Part shown: positions 1-11,097 of the stretch, one piece after another
Layout: the number at the start of each line of letters is the position of its first letter
How positions within the stretch are numbered: position 1 is the stretch's first letter
DNA from: Linyphia triangularis
Taxonomy: Eukaryota > Arthropoda > Arachnida > Araneae > Linyphiidae
Reading direction: 5' to 3'
Assembly (NCBI GenBank): GCA_963978545.1
Contig: OZ021721.1
Coordinates: forward strand, 107,406,366 to 107,470,365
DNA length: 64,000 nt
Notes under the pieces: model-generated
Told to the model about the DNA's origin: nothing
The model's database searches: none
The model's input: only the letters and a program-made list of their open reading frames with translations
Made by a program: the position numbers and the translations under genes

Positions 1-407
1 TTAATTAATTATTATAATAAAATAAATGTTACTGTATATAATTGTTAAAAAAACAACTTATTATAGTCAACAGAATATATAAAAAATATATTCAATAGGA
101 TATAAAAATAAGACAAGTAATGAAAGTAACTCAGGAATTTTATAAATTATCAAAAATAATATGAAACAAGTTGGAATGCCAAAGTAACCATCACTAAAAG
201 GCCTCTTCTACACATGGTTCTTTTGATTTACATCAGATCCAGACACCAAGTTTGTACAAATTGGTACATATAAAGATTGAAGTCTTCTCCTGACAAAGTT
301 GATGACACATGATAACAAAAACCAACCAATTAGGAGTTTTCCTTAAAAGCAAATGCCATCAAGTTGCTGAGTTTGGATAAGAACTTGTCCCTGAATATCC
401 AAATTCG
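1..407. other. AT-rich sequence, nothing recognised
   Basis: No open frame of interest and no repeat structure that I can tie to another part of the window. It precedes the worn SINE-B copy. Confidence 0.5.
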
Positions 408-561
408 CTCTCTGGCCTTTCATATCAAAGGTGCCGGTTTGAATCCTGGGTTAGGTACGGATGTTCGCTGTGGTTTGGAATTCACGTTAATCTGTAGGTT
501 CTGGCCTGATTACCAGTTATGTACACAACAATATTTTCTTGAGTGCATAGATTAGCCAACC
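408..561 (+). mobile_element. SINE-B copy 1 (tRNA-derived SINE, degraded)
   Basis: The stretch aligns by eye with the SINE-B copies at 35140 and 43538. It has the same anticodon-arm-like start, a B-box-like ggtttgaatcc at 436-446, the gttaggtacggatgttcg segment, the 'gaattcacgtta' segment and a decayed aaccaacc-like tail. The B box carries a C-to-T change and the tail is eroded, so this is an old copy. No convincing target-site duplication is visible. The 63-codon open frame across it (364-555) is not a gene. This is not a functional tRNA, because no acceptor stem can be drawn. Confidence 0.75.
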
Positions 562-1640
562 CGTATGGTTACAATTAAAGTTCTTTTCCGGTACAATTTT
601 GACCTTTTCATGGTTGTAACTTCCAGCTAAAATTTATGCTATCCTAACAATATCATAGAAACTTTTGGAATGATATGACACATGTCCATAGCATTTATAG
701 TTTAATCTTATTGAATTATTACTTTTGTGACTTTTGGTCTCCAGTTCCTGTACTTTCGCATTTTGGTATGGGGACTCATCTCGACAAGACCTTTCATTTG
801 ATGTATTGCACGTGCATTTAGTATTAAAATTTCGTTTGGGATTGTTTATCTCAGTTGAATAGATCCTTTGTATAAGCTTCTCATTATACGTACTCGTGTA
901 TTGTAAAAGCTAAAAAATTTCCAATACATTAGTATATTAATTCAAATTAAGTTTTACGAAATAAAATTGTATTGCACCTAAAACTAAAGATAAGGCGGAC
1001 AACTGTTTAAATTATTCTATATAAAAGTTTTGCAAATTTATGGAGATAAAAAAATGTGTTTATGGGAGAAATTTCAATTTTACCTTTATCTTCTCATAGT
1101 TAGGAATATATGCTACAGTTTAATCAAAACATTTTAAAATATAAATTACGATTTGTTTTATTTAATAAAAAAAAAGTACTACTTAATTCGGCATAAATAG
1201 CTTAGCAGTGTCGAATGGTTTGTAAATGAGATATTCAATAAAAAATATAGTAGCTGTGTAATTAAATTAAAGAAACCGTTTTAATGGCATATATTTTGCA
1301 GTCATACATTTTTTAAACATAATTTTTATACTCTTGCTTTTAAATTAGCAGGTGATAGATCGACTCTACAATAAAAAATTTAAGTTTCATTGATAAAAAG
1401 TAATACAGAGTGATACTACATATCTACATACAACAAAACTTTTTTGACCACAACAAATAACTACGAAAAGTTTTTCATCAAATCCACAACATCCTCCTTC
1501 AAAACTCTCCCCTATACTTTATTTGGTGAAGGCAAAGCCAACAAACTGAAAGGTGAGATTAGGAGTATATAAACCGAATCTCCTAGACTGAAGATTGCAT
1601 GACTTGTTTATATAGACACACATTTAGAAACATCGTTGAG
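562..1640. other. AT-rich sequence, nothing recognised
   Basis: Over 1 kb of AT-rich DNA with no long open frame, no inverted termini and no match I could find to other parts of the window. Confidence 0.5.
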
Positions 1641-2560
1641 GGAAAGTTTAGTGTCCACATTTTCTCATGTTGACTCTTGATTCAACCTCAAAACTGGTAA
1701 AAGGTAAGTGAATTCTACTCTCCTCTATATAAAAAGGATATACGTAATTTTTTTATTTAAAAAAATACCCGGGGAATTTTACAGTAGATTTACGCAAGAA
1801 ACTATCATTCCTTCTTTCTTTAATTTTTTGAAAGACATTGACGATGTATGGATCTTTAAGTTTCTTATATAGAGGTAAGGCTTCACTTTGCATTTTAATG
1901 AGGCATATTATTTGGAGCCACATAAAAACAAATGTATGTACTTACGTATCAATTTAAGAGTGCTCTGTTATTGATCACTTTATACAGTTCATGTTTGCTG
2001 TTGATTTAACTTCAAAACCAGTAAAAAGTAAGTGTTAGCTACTCACCCAACAAGGAATTACGTTTTTTAAAGTACTTCGTTGACGGACTTTATTGATTGA
2101 ATCAAGACACTGTCATTCGTTCCTTCGTTCATTTATTGATGGCTCACTTGTTGAAAAACATTAGTGATGTATGGATGTATAAATTTCTCATATCGAGGTA
2201 ATATTTTACTTTGTACTTTAAGAGCCCGTCTTAGTTGGAGCCATATAAAAATAGTTGAAATAAATTTAACTTTAAAGTGTTCTGTGTTATTAATCACTTT
2301 ATGTAGTTCATGCTGACTCTTAATTTCAAAATTGCTAAATCCTAGGCGTAAACTACTTTCTTAACCAAAAATTTAAGTTTTTTAAAGTATATATTTACGA
2401 AGATTTCACTGAAAGTAGTAAAATACTATCATTCCTTCGTTCACTAATTGAAAGTGTTCATTTATTGAAAGACATTGGCGATGTATGGGTCGATAAATTT
2501 TTCGCATAGAGGAAAAACTTAATTTTATACTTTAAGGCAATGGTGCGGATGGTCATGAAA
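1641..2560. repeat. Degenerate tandem repeat, about 315-330 bp, three units
   Basis: Three diverged units are anchored by related segments at about 1668, 1996 and 2311 ('ttgactcttgattcaacctc', 'ttgctgttgatttaac', 'ctgactcttaatttcaaaat'). Each is followed by an 'acgttttttaaagta'-like segment, a 'ttcattccttcgttca' segment and a 'gatgtatggat' segment. Spacing is 328 and then 315 bp. The units differ enough that the array is old. An A-rich low-complexity stretch (about 2563-2600) follows it. Confidence 0.7.
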
Positions 2561-2980
2561 TTCAAAAAAAATAAAAAAAATAATAAAAAAATTCAATAAT
2601 AAAAAAATTTCCAACAATACCAGTAGAATTGATATTGGATAATGTATTATTTTTAAAAATATTGTTGCGTGGACGGGTTCGAAAGATTTGAAGCCAAAGC
2701 AGTTCAAAACTTGCATAAATTTATTCCAAAATAACTCTTCACAGTTCTCTTACAGCTCCAGAACTTCTCGTTCTAGTAGACACAATACAGCTCTTTTCAC
2801 CTCAATAGAGCACAAGACTGCAGTTAAAAACTTGACAACAACTGCTAAATCACTGCAAAAGACAATGCAATACACTTCGCTAACTGAGACTCAGTAATTC
2901 CAGTCAACTAATGAACTCAGCTAACAACTGACTCAGTAACACAAAATCAGTCAACTAACTAACTAACCCCACTCACGGCC

Positions 2981-2992
2981 GGGCTTATATAG
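2981..2992 (-). promoter_or_regulatory. TATA-like box of the LTR promoter
   Basis: Minus-strand ctatataagccc sits inside the LTR, upstream of a GC-richer segment (about 2960-3010). It is the natural candidate for the RNA polymerase II promoter that defined the U3/R boundary. Confidence 0.55.
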
Positions 2993-3094
2993 GGGAGGCT
3001 GCGAACCTTCTTGAAACCTCTAGAGGTCGATACTTTCCAGATCGTAGTCGAAAAGTCCTATACATGTACCTGGGGATCGAAAATGTCGTCAAAT

Positions 3095-3182
3095 GGTCGC
3101 CAAGTTTGGCGACATTTGGTGATTTCTCACCAAATTTGGCGACAAAAATTAGTCGCTAAAACCTTCGCCAATTTGGCGAGAT
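3095..3182. promoter_or_regulatory. Cluster of TTTGGCGA / TCGCCAA motifs in the LTR U3 region
   Basis: TTTGGCGA occurs at about 3104, 3134 and 3172, with the inverse TCGCCAA at about 3097 and 3165. This forms several small fold-backs in under 90 bp, upstream of the TATA-like box in LTR orientation. Such a cluster could be a transcription-factor site array; a loose likeness to E2F sites (TTTSSCGC) is only suggestive. Confidence 0.4.
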
Positions 3183-3392
3183 TCCCATTACCATAATGTT
3201 AAATGTCCTGCCCCTTGAAACTCGCTTCCCAGAGTTACCTCTGTAAAACCCGTTATCAAGCATTGAGATGCTCACTGCAGGGAAGCCAATCTAGCTACGA
3301 ACTATTGCACTGCCTTATGCGAAATGTACATAAATTACTATTTACAAAATTAACACTACGAAATATTTACAAATATACAAAAATTCGTAACA

Positions 3393-3640
3393 ATATGTAC
3401 ATATTTTTTTCACAAAAACCACTGTCTGTACTAGTACAAAATTTCTATACTTCGGTAAACGACCAGCGAACCAACACAGTGATAAAAAAAAATTGTCAAT
3501 TTGAGGTACCCTTCACTTGCTCTCTGGCGGGGTTCATATGTAACTTGGGTCGGTCTGACATTAAGATGAAGTCCTCGTAAGGATCATTTCTGTACTCGCT
3601 ATGTTACAATCTTCTAGCCCAGTGCATTTAGAAACTTCTT
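3393..3640 (-). other. Unassigned sequence next to the LTR, possible coding scrap
   Basis: On the minus strand, about 3494-3597 reads as a short open stretch containing NDPYEDFILMSDRPKLH and ends in a stop. It looks protein-like but matches no family I recognise. It lies on the upstream side of the LTR, so it could be the last part of an element interior. However, no purine-rich tract abuts the LTR, and the clean four-base flank argues that it is host or older-repeat DNA. The 125-codon plus-strand frame at 3203-3580 crosses the LTR boundary and is not credible as a gene. Confidence 0.3.
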
Positions 3641-4400
3641 CCTATAAAACCTTGAAATTCATAAGGTTATAAAGGATAATGAAAGTATCGATTCTGTAAA
3701 AAAAAAAAAAAAAAAACCGGTTTATTTTTGCATTTCACCACGTTTTCGAACATCTTGGTTTCGAAAAAGTCGTCTAGAAGAATGTTTGTCTGTGTGTACG
3801 TGGTGAGCATAACTCCAGAAGAAATTGACCTACGATGTTCAAATCTTGCCTGCGGGTTAGTGGTGGCCATGACACCTACCCTTTAGGTTTTTGTCAAAAT
3901 CGCGCATGCGCTTAAAATTGAAATTATAAAAAAAAAAATCTTGCTTTTCATCAATTGCTAAAGAATGGCTCTAACGATTTTGGTTAAAATCTCTGTGCTA
4001 ATACCTCTTATGGTGTTCTAATCAATCCCACCTCCAAAATTTGCGTAGAAATGTGATAAAAGTGCAATAAGAACGTGTACCTTTGACTTAGAGCTCTCTG
4101 CCCTTGAGAATCGCTCATCAACGATTGATTTTTTTCTGTTTCACTCACAAGAAAGGACAATGTAATCTCAATCGAATAACATCACCAATTTCACCATCTT
4201 GACGGGGGTTTTCGCTCACGTAAAAATTATTGCCAAAAAATATCGCCAGACCGGCCATATTTATTCAAATGAGTGAAATTATGAGACACCAATAACACCA
4301 TAAATTTTAATGCAATTACCAATGTTATGGTGTAATTGAAAGTTCTGCGATGTTCCATACTCCTAGTTGAAATATGACACAACATTTCTTGAAAAGATTT
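3641..4400 (+). repeat. Dispersed repeat D, copy 1
   Basis: Segments align in the same order and strand with 58270-58830: an early 'tttttgcattt...cgttttgaaacg'-like part, 'atggctctaacgattttggtt' (versus 'ggctctgatgattttaat'), 'gcccatcaacgattgttcc'-like DNA, 'tatcgcca', and 'gtgtaattgaaagttctgcg'. Divergence is high. There are no clear terminal repeats or coding capacity, so the class is unknown. The fold-back MITE at 4414 lies directly downstream. Confidence 0.6.
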
Positions 4401-4413
4401 TGTAGAATGTTTA

Positions 4414-5014
4414 TATACAGGGTGTCTCTAAACTCATGGTACAAACGCTAGGGGGTGATAGAACACATCAAGACGAGTAATAGTAAATAGGAAACCAAGG
4501 GTCCCAGACGTATTCCAAATGAGATAGGCGCCATCAAAGTTTAGGGTCCCAAATTGCAAATGATCATAAAAAAGGGAAAAATAAGTCGATTTATTTGCGG
4601 TTTTCGCTGGAATCATTCTTTAAATTAGTATTTTCCAGAAACCACTGCCGCCGATGATTCCAATTATGAGCTCAAAATTTAAGTTAAGGTCTGAGCTTTA
4701 GCAAACATTTAAAACAGTTAAAAAAAAAAAAAAAACGGTAAAAAGAAGTTTTTCGGTACTCCAAAGTCTAGAGCGCCCTCTACTTAAAGAAAATACTAAT
4801 TTAAAGAATGATTTCAGCGAAAACCGCAAATAAATCGACTTATTTTTCCCTTTTTTTTTTATGATCATTTGCAATTTGGGACCCTAAACTTTGATGGCGT
4901 CTATCTCCTTTGGAATACGTCTGGGACAATTGGTTTCCTATTTACTATTACTCGTCTTGATGTGTTCTATCACCCCCTAGCGTTTGTACCATGAGTTTAG
5001 AGACACCCTGTATA
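4414..5014. mobile_element. Fold-back MITE with ~220-bp inverted arms
   Basis: The element starts tacagggtgtctctaaac and ends with its reverse complement. The arms (about 4414-4635 and 4789-5014) are near-perfect inverted repeats, differing at a handful of bases. The central 150 bp is single-copy and includes a poly(A) run. TA lies at each outer edge, as for Tc1/mariner-like targets. There is no transposase, so it is a non-autonomous element. The 60-codon frame at 4434-4616 falls entirely inside one arm and is not a gene. Low arm divergence suggests a fairly young insertion or arm gene conversion. Confidence 0.88.
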
Positions 5015-5758
5015 ATAGGGAAAATGTGAAACCACATACAGTTAGACAATCACTCATTCTTTCTTTAGCAATTAAAATGACTTAAAGTTTGAAATGGAGA
5101 AAAATATCGTAACAATTTATCCTAACCATTATGAAAAAGTCCCATTTCTCGCCTAATTCCCACCATACCACACAATATAGAATTCCTTCTGTTAATTCTA
5201 AACTCTCTTGTATTTGATCGACAACTTTATTACAAAACTGTCTCAATGGTTTATTTGAGTAAGAAAATTGACTCGAAAAACTGTAGCAGATGGTTGACAT
5301 TGTCGAAAAATTTATCGATTTGAATTTACTTCTTCAGGGAGAGAGTACAAACATTTGAACATCGATCGGTAAAATTGAAGCTTAAGATTAAGCTGATACT
5401 TTTGCAAGAAGAATAGAACTAACTACTAATACGTGTTGATGTTTCCGTGTTTTTTATAAAGCTTGATAATGAAAATAATATGTTATTTAAAAACATCATT
5501 TCCCGTCATATGATAAAATTGGGAGAGCATTTTTCGAAAAAGTTCAAAAGATTTCCAAATAATGAATACACAATCAACTTTTGTTTGATAATTTTGAAAG
5601 CAATATCTCTTTAAATGATAAAGAACAGTTAATTGATCTTTCAAGCAACGAAACACTGCGCATTCAATTTAAGTCCCTGACTGGCAAATTTTTTTGATTA
5701 CCGATTGGAAACAAATATGTAGATTTGAAGAAAAAAAGCAATAAATATATTTATTCAG
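5015..5758. other. AT-rich sequence, nothing recognised
   Basis: No repeat partners or credible reading frame found. The 72-codon minus-strand frame at 5082-5300 matches no family I know. Confidence 0.5.
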
Positions 5759-5874
5759 TTTGTATATTTGTATCTACCTGCTTATGCTTTGTATATTTGT
5801 ATCTACCTGCTTATGCTTTGTATATTTGTATCTACCTGCTTATGCTTTGTATATTTGTATCTACCTGCTTTTGC
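5759..5874 (+). repeat. Minisatellite, 29-bp unit, four copies
   Basis: The unit tttgtatatttgtatctacc plus tgcttatgc repeats four times head to tail. The first three copies are identical, and the last differs near its end ('cttttgcg'). High identity implies recent slippage or unequal exchange. Confidence 0.95.
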
Positions 5875-6813
5875 GACCAGTTTTTAAAAAGTAGTTACTT
5901 TTAAAACAAAATATCGATCTCAATTGAATCCAGAGGATGACCTACAGGTTGCTATTTCCAATATAGACCGGAATATTGAAGCAACTATGCGATCTTTGCA
6001 CGCATTGAATTCGTACGATGTAATGTTTTTTTTAAATATCTTTCATTAAGAAATATTTATACCCATATGTAAAAATAAAACCATTGCTCTCTAAGACTAT
6101 ATGTGTTAGTTTGACCTTTAATAAGGAATAAACATAAGCGTAAATCCCCAAAAGAATTCAACTTTAACTATTTTAATGATTAAAAAGTATATTTTGTCTA
6201 CTCAGAGGTTGAATCAAAACAATACAAAAAACGGGGGAGGGGGAAGTCGGAAAAGAAAATTGTGTGAGCACCACTGCTTTAAAGGGACATGTAAGTCTAT
6301 AAAAACACCGCAGATACCTCTTTAGTTTATAATGCTTTATATTACTGCTCATTTTTAAATAAGTGAAATTATTCTAAATATTATTTATTTGATGCTTTTA
6401 TTGATGATGATAATGTTGCAAAAACACTCTTTGTTAACACATTTTGTATTTTCTATCCACTACTTTAAATGTAGATTTTTTCAGTTTTAAAAGATGACTT
6501 GGTGTATTTTATATATATAAAAAAAAAAAAAAAGCTATGAATACATGCGTAACTTTTTGAATGTAAAGTAAAGCTTTCAGTTGTAAAAGTAAAGCGTTCA
6601 TCGCTTATTTCGTTTTTTAAAAGAAATTGGGTTAGTTTTAAAATATAAAATTTATGTATACTTTTGTTTAAACTAAAACCTGATTTGTTACCAGGAAATT
6701 ATGTATTTATTTAGGAAATTATTATTTAGTTAAAAAACACTTATTGAGAGGTACTTCAAAAATATCAACTTGATTTAACGCCATTAAAAGATTTAGATTA
6801 GTTTTCTCCAGAG

Positions 6814-6852
<39 letters not shown>

Positions 6853-7670
6853 TCTAGCTGTTTTAAAATTGGATATTTCTGTCTTCCTAAAAGGGTTTTT
6901 TAAATAATAATCATATTAACAGAAAAGTAAAAATAAAATGTATAGGTAACAAACTCTATTAATAAACTCTTTACGGTGCTATAATCTAACATGATTTAGA
7001 AATAAATAATGCTTAATTTTTTTAATAAATAAAAGAAATATAATGATGTAGGTGAACAGGTGATAAAAAATTATTATTCCCGTATTTTGCAAACAACTCC
7101 CTTATTATCTCCCTTGAAAGATAAATGTTTATAACGATCTTACTTCTATCAGCGAAAACCCTATAATTCCAAATTTGTATATTTAACACTTAAACGGTGT
7201 TCTTGGAACATGCTTGTAGGACCGGTAATAACCCTACCTGAAAGGATTTTGCCTTAGACAAAACATCAACACCAACCCAACCAGTTTCCAATGTTGATGT
7301 CAAAGTATTTTTTGTTGTATTTTGCGAAGTGTAAATACTCATTCAAATATTTTGTTTTGTTTTCATTGTGTTTTCCAAGAAAGGTTTTGAACTTTTATAG
7401 TGAATGACTTGGAAAATGATTGTGTAGATCAGTAGCGTTAAAATTAAAAAAACTAACATTTGAGGACTAGAAATGGAAAACGACCTAAGTCTAAAAAATA
7501 AAAAGATTGAATTTGAACTATTTCTATTGGAGTTCGCACTTTGGGCGTTCTCCACTTTATTTAGCTTGTTCTTTAGGATATTTTTCAGTAAAAAAAGATT
7601 TTCGATTTTTTTTTGGGTACTTAGGTCATTTACCATTTCTAGTCTTTATTTATCTTTCATATTCTTCTTA
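5875..7670. other. AT-rich sequence, nothing recognised
   Basis: Contains A runs (for example about 6819-6847) and simple AT-rich DNA. The overlapping frames at 7343-7636 (minus), 7473-7679 and 7507-7758 (plus) are in low-complexity sequence or run into the neighbouring MITE, and are not credible genes. Confidence 0.5.
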
Positions 7671-7873
7671 CACTGTTAAAAATTTTGTTCCACCTTGCAC
7701 CAAAAATTGGTTCCCATTTAGCTGCCACCAACATTTGGTGCTTAGTTTCACGATTTAATGGTGCAACCTCGGACCGTAAGCACCATTAAATCGCGAAACT
7801 AAGCACCAAATGTTGGTGGCAGCTAAATGGGAACCAAATTTTGGTGCATGGTGGACAATTTTTTTAAACAGTG
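7671..7873. mobile_element. Palindromic MITE-203, copy 1
   Basis: A near-perfect palindrome begins cactgttaaa and ends tttaaacagtg. The arms of about 95 bp carry 'ttggttcccatttagctgcc', 'aacatttggtgcttagtttc' and 'gatttaatggtgc' and their complements around a short spacer near 7770-7780. It is 203 bp, the same length as the copies at 8483 and 32838. TA flanks both sides here, and the flank symmetry even extends to cttacactg. There is no coding capacity. The superfamily is uncertain (Tc1/mariner-like or hAT-like). Confidence 0.9.
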
Positions 7874-8482
7874 TAAGACAAAGTTCACAGTCTCAATTTC
7901 ATATATGTGAAAATAATTAAAATTTCCGCTTTTGAATTTCGTATTTAAAACTGAAGTAGTAAAAGTTAAAAGTTTTTTTTTAGTTATAAAATGTAATAAA
8001 AAAATATTAATACACTAGATTATTATTAATATTTGAAAATGAATAGATATTTATTGTCTCTGTGCCGTATAAAAAAAGTTTTAATGAACACGTAGCATTT
8101 ATTACGAAGAAAATACAAGTTTATATCTAACCTATTTTAGTTTTAAGTCTAAGGTACTTTAGCTAAGTTAGTCTATCAGCTACGAGTATTATTATTTTCC
8201 ATTTTAAGATGTATCATTTGCTGTATTGTATAAAAGACAAAATGGTGCAAGCTAATTTTTGAAAATTTTCACGTTTTAAAAGTAAAGAATAAATTATAAT
8301 TACAGATTAATGTTTGACTATTAATATTATAAAATTAGAAAAGTAGTAGATGTGCCTTTACTGTAGTATCCAATGTAACAATGTTTAATGAACTTGAAGT
8401 ATTTATTTCGAATTAAATGCAAAGTTTATCTTTCTTCTAATTTTTTTTTCAATCTCAATTAATTCAGTCTTATCTTCTACTA
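7874..8482. other. AT-rich spacer between two MITE-203 copies
   Basis: About 600 bp of AT-rich DNA with no recognised feature. Confidence 0.5.
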
Positions 8483-8685
8483 CATTGTTAAAAATCGTGT
8501 TCCATCTTGCCCCAAAAATTGATTCCCATTTAGCTGCAACCACCATTTGGTGCTTAGTTTCACTATTCAGTGGTGCTTACGGTCCGAGGTAGCACCATTA
8601 AATTATGAAACTAAGCACCAAATGTTGGTTGCAGCTAAATGGGTAACAATTTTTGGTGCTAGGTGGATCCAAATTTTAAACAGTG
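8483..8685. mobile_element. Palindromic MITE-203, copy 2
   Basis: Same arms, centre and exact 203-bp length as copy 1, with scattered substitutions (for example cattgtta for cactgtta at the left end). It lies only 609 bp from copy 1 in a window with three copies. No convincing flanking duplication remains. Confidence 0.88.
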
Positions 8686-9312
8686 TTCTTAATCAGAATT
8701 TCAATTAACTTGCATCAACAATAACTATACATCAATAACTACATATTCAATAACTATACATCAGTTAACTTGCAGTAGCTAAAGCTTTGCTCTATTCTCG
8801 TTAAAAGAAATATGCTTAAATGTTAATACTAATCTTCCAACATTTACTAAAGTTTCCTCACATGAAGTCTTATCTATTGCGACAAGCTGTATTTGGGAGT
8901 CCGTTTAATCCTAGGAAATCATTCATAAATTTATTGTTGAAATTTTTTTATTTGACCTATCAATGTCTGATTGTGGATCTATTTTGAATAAACTGTTTTT
9001 ATTTGATTTGTTTTGAAGCATTTGTACATCCTTCTTTAAGTTTTTTGTGCTTTTTAAAGTTTTGTGTATTTTTTATAGTTTTTTTTTTTTTTTTGTGTTG
9101 AGTGTCATGCTAATATTTTTTAACAATATATTTATGACCGCTGGATTTTTGATAGAACATTTTAAAGTATGAAATCCTAAATGAGACAATTACATTAAAG
9201 TTTACAATTAAAAATTATCAATAAAAATAATATTTTTAAACTAATACAAGTAAGAAAAACATAAACTTAATTATTTTAAAGACAACACAACACTTTGTTT
9301 AAAAGTGTGATT
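8686..9312. other. AT-rich sequence, nothing recognised
   Basis: Contains a short local repeat of 'caataactatacatca' (about 8718-8765) and a T run near 9080. No gene seen. Confidence 0.5.
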
Positions 9313-9897
9313 TTAAAGGGGTCCAGCACCTTAAAAATTTTCAGAATATCAATTTTGAGTTTATTATTTCTTATTAAAATTTAAATTCTTCTCTTCAAAA
9401 TGATACTTTTTTTGTTACAATATCTTATTTAGAAGTACTTTTAATAATTTTTTTTGAAGCAAACGAACTTCTCACTTACTCGTCTACTGACTTTAAATCA
9501 TATTTTCTCAAAATTCATTTTTTTCCTCTTTAGATACATTTTTCTCCTAAACTTCCTAGGATAAAATTCTGATTTTTCTAAGGTAAACATTTAAGGCACA
9601 CCTAAGTATTTTAGTTCAAGGAATAAGAAAAATATTTCTTAATTTTTTAATAGAAGTATTTTAAGTTGAAAATTTTTGACTTTTTTTTTTTGACACTTTT
9701 TAAAAAGTCATATTTATTTCAATTTTTGAAGAAAAAAAAATAGTAAATAAATATATCCTCGTGTTAAAGCGTTGCTAAATATTGAAACAATACGTGGCAA
9801 AAATTTCATGCATATCGGACAGTTGGTTCTAGAGAAAAATGTACCTAAACTTGTAAAATTTAACATGGGCTTCTATGGAAGTATCGGACTCCCTTAA
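9313..9897 (+). mobile_element. GGTCC-family AT-rich element flanked by TTAA, copy 1
   Basis: Starts ttaaaggggtccagcacc and ends ggactcccttaa, which reads ttaagggagtcc on the other strand. The ends thus form an imperfect inverted repeat of the type TTAAGGGGGTCCGGTACC, with TTAA at both edges. The interior is extremely AT-rich, with 'ttttgagtttattattt' and 'attaaaatttaaattcttc' segments shared with 18469-19024. There is no coding capacity. The class is unknown; TTAA edges could mean piggyBac-type cutting, but AT-rich DNA yields TTAA easily. Confidence 0.65.
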
Positions 9898-10539
9898 TTG
9901 GAACATTTAATAATAATATTTTTTCACAGGAGAATAGTAGTAAAAACTAAATTCCTTTTTGAATAAACAATAACAACTTGTTTTGAATGTTTAAACTTCT
10001 CATTTGAAAAATAAGTTTTTTAGACAAGAAATAATGATCACTTATTATTTGACTTTGAATTTCACTGGAATAAGTACTCTTGGAAATTACTATATTCGTT
10101 GACCGGAGAAATAATGAGTTCATGTATGAAAATGTCATATCTTCATAATCGATGAATAAAAGTTAAAAGGGCATCATTATTTTAACTCGCGGTATTATTC
10201 AAATATTTTGTGTATTCAACTCTGAGCATTTTCAATTATTAATTTTTGCTAGGATTATTTCACATCGATGTGTAACAAATAATTTGAAATATTGCTTTAC
10301 AGTGGCTTTGATAATACTTTACCGTGTTATTATTTGCAAACACAAACGTTCACATACGTTATTTCAATGATACTTTACTTTATGGGCGATTTGTTATAAG
10401 AACGTTATACCGTGTATAATTTTTAACATGGATAAGTTATAGATGGAATATTGCAAGTTTTGGAAGAAGTGGTACATGTCGATGAATATGAGTATTCTGG
10501 GTTATAGGTTACATTAGAATATTATCTTGCAATCTATAA
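9898..10539. other. AT-rich sequence, nothing recognised
   Basis: No repeat partner was found. The 63-codon minus-strand frame at 9947-10138 has no recognisable motif. Confidence 0.45.
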
Positions 10540-10773
10540 CACCACTGGTCAGAATGTCCTGAATTTTGACCAGAATATACGCGAAGAAGGGGAAAGAGTA
10601 TGGCATTAAAAAAAAAAAAAACTTGCTTTTTTTTCTGTTGTTTGCCATACCATTTCTTTCTTCTTCTCGTACAATCGGGTAGGTTAAATTTCAGGGGGGG
10701 GGGGGGGTCATTTTGACCATTGTTCTTTTTTAGAGCTTTTTGAAAGTTGAATTGTAATTATAATCACCCTGTA
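10540..10773. mobile_element. MITE-267 copy 1, left end missing
   Basis: The inner left arm ('ctggtcagaatgtcctga', 'gaccagaatatacgcgaaga') and a complete right arm ('agctttttgaaagttgaat', 'aattataatcaccctgta') match copies at 21381 and 32058. The outer left arm is absent. The centre has a poly(A) run and a G tract of over ten bases (about 10694-10707). Non-coding. Confidence 0.75.
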
Positions 10774-11016
10774 CATAAAAAAAGTTGTTAAACGTTTTAG
10801 AGTTAAAAAATGAATATTAAACTATTACAAACTGGACACACTTTTAGTGTTCTGATACTAATATCCGTTTTATCATTGTTCGTAAATGTCTTAAATAGTA
10901 CATAAAACATATTTTAATGTTAATTGGTTAACATTAAAAACTAAAAAGGCATCTATGATACTTAGATTTAATAATTTTATACACGAATGAGTCTTTTACA
11001 GTCTATATTACATTGC
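10774..11016. other. AT-rich sequence, nothing recognised
   Basis: Short AT-rich stretch between the MITE and the 23-bp minisatellite. Confidence 0.5.
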
Positions 11017-11097
11017 CATATATTACATATCATATACGCCATATATTACATATCATATACGCCATATATTACATATCATATACGCCATATATTACAT
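11017..11097 (+). repeat. Minisatellite, 23-bp unit, about 3.5 copies
   Basis: The unit catatattacatatcata plus tacgc repeats without visible change, ending in a partial fourth unit. Confidence 0.95.

Larger units (their letters stand above)
2663..3392 (-). mobile_element. Solo LTR of a Gypsy-like (Ty3) retrotransposon
   Basis: Read on the minus strand the element begins tgttacgaatttttgtat and ends cgtccacgcaaca, so it has TG...CA ends with the short inverted repeat TGTT/AACA. It is 730 bp. A TATA-like ctatataagccc lies at 2981-2992 (minus strand), and a polyadenylation signal AATAAA at 2720-2725 (minus). This gives the U3-R-U5 order expected of an LTR. The four bases atat flank both sides (2659-2662 and 3393-3396), fitting the 4-bp target duplication of Ty3/Gypsy elements, although that sequence is low-complexity. 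No second LTR and no gag-pol was seen, so this is best read as a solo LTR. The Gypsy assignment rests on LTR style and is inference. Confidence 0.72.
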
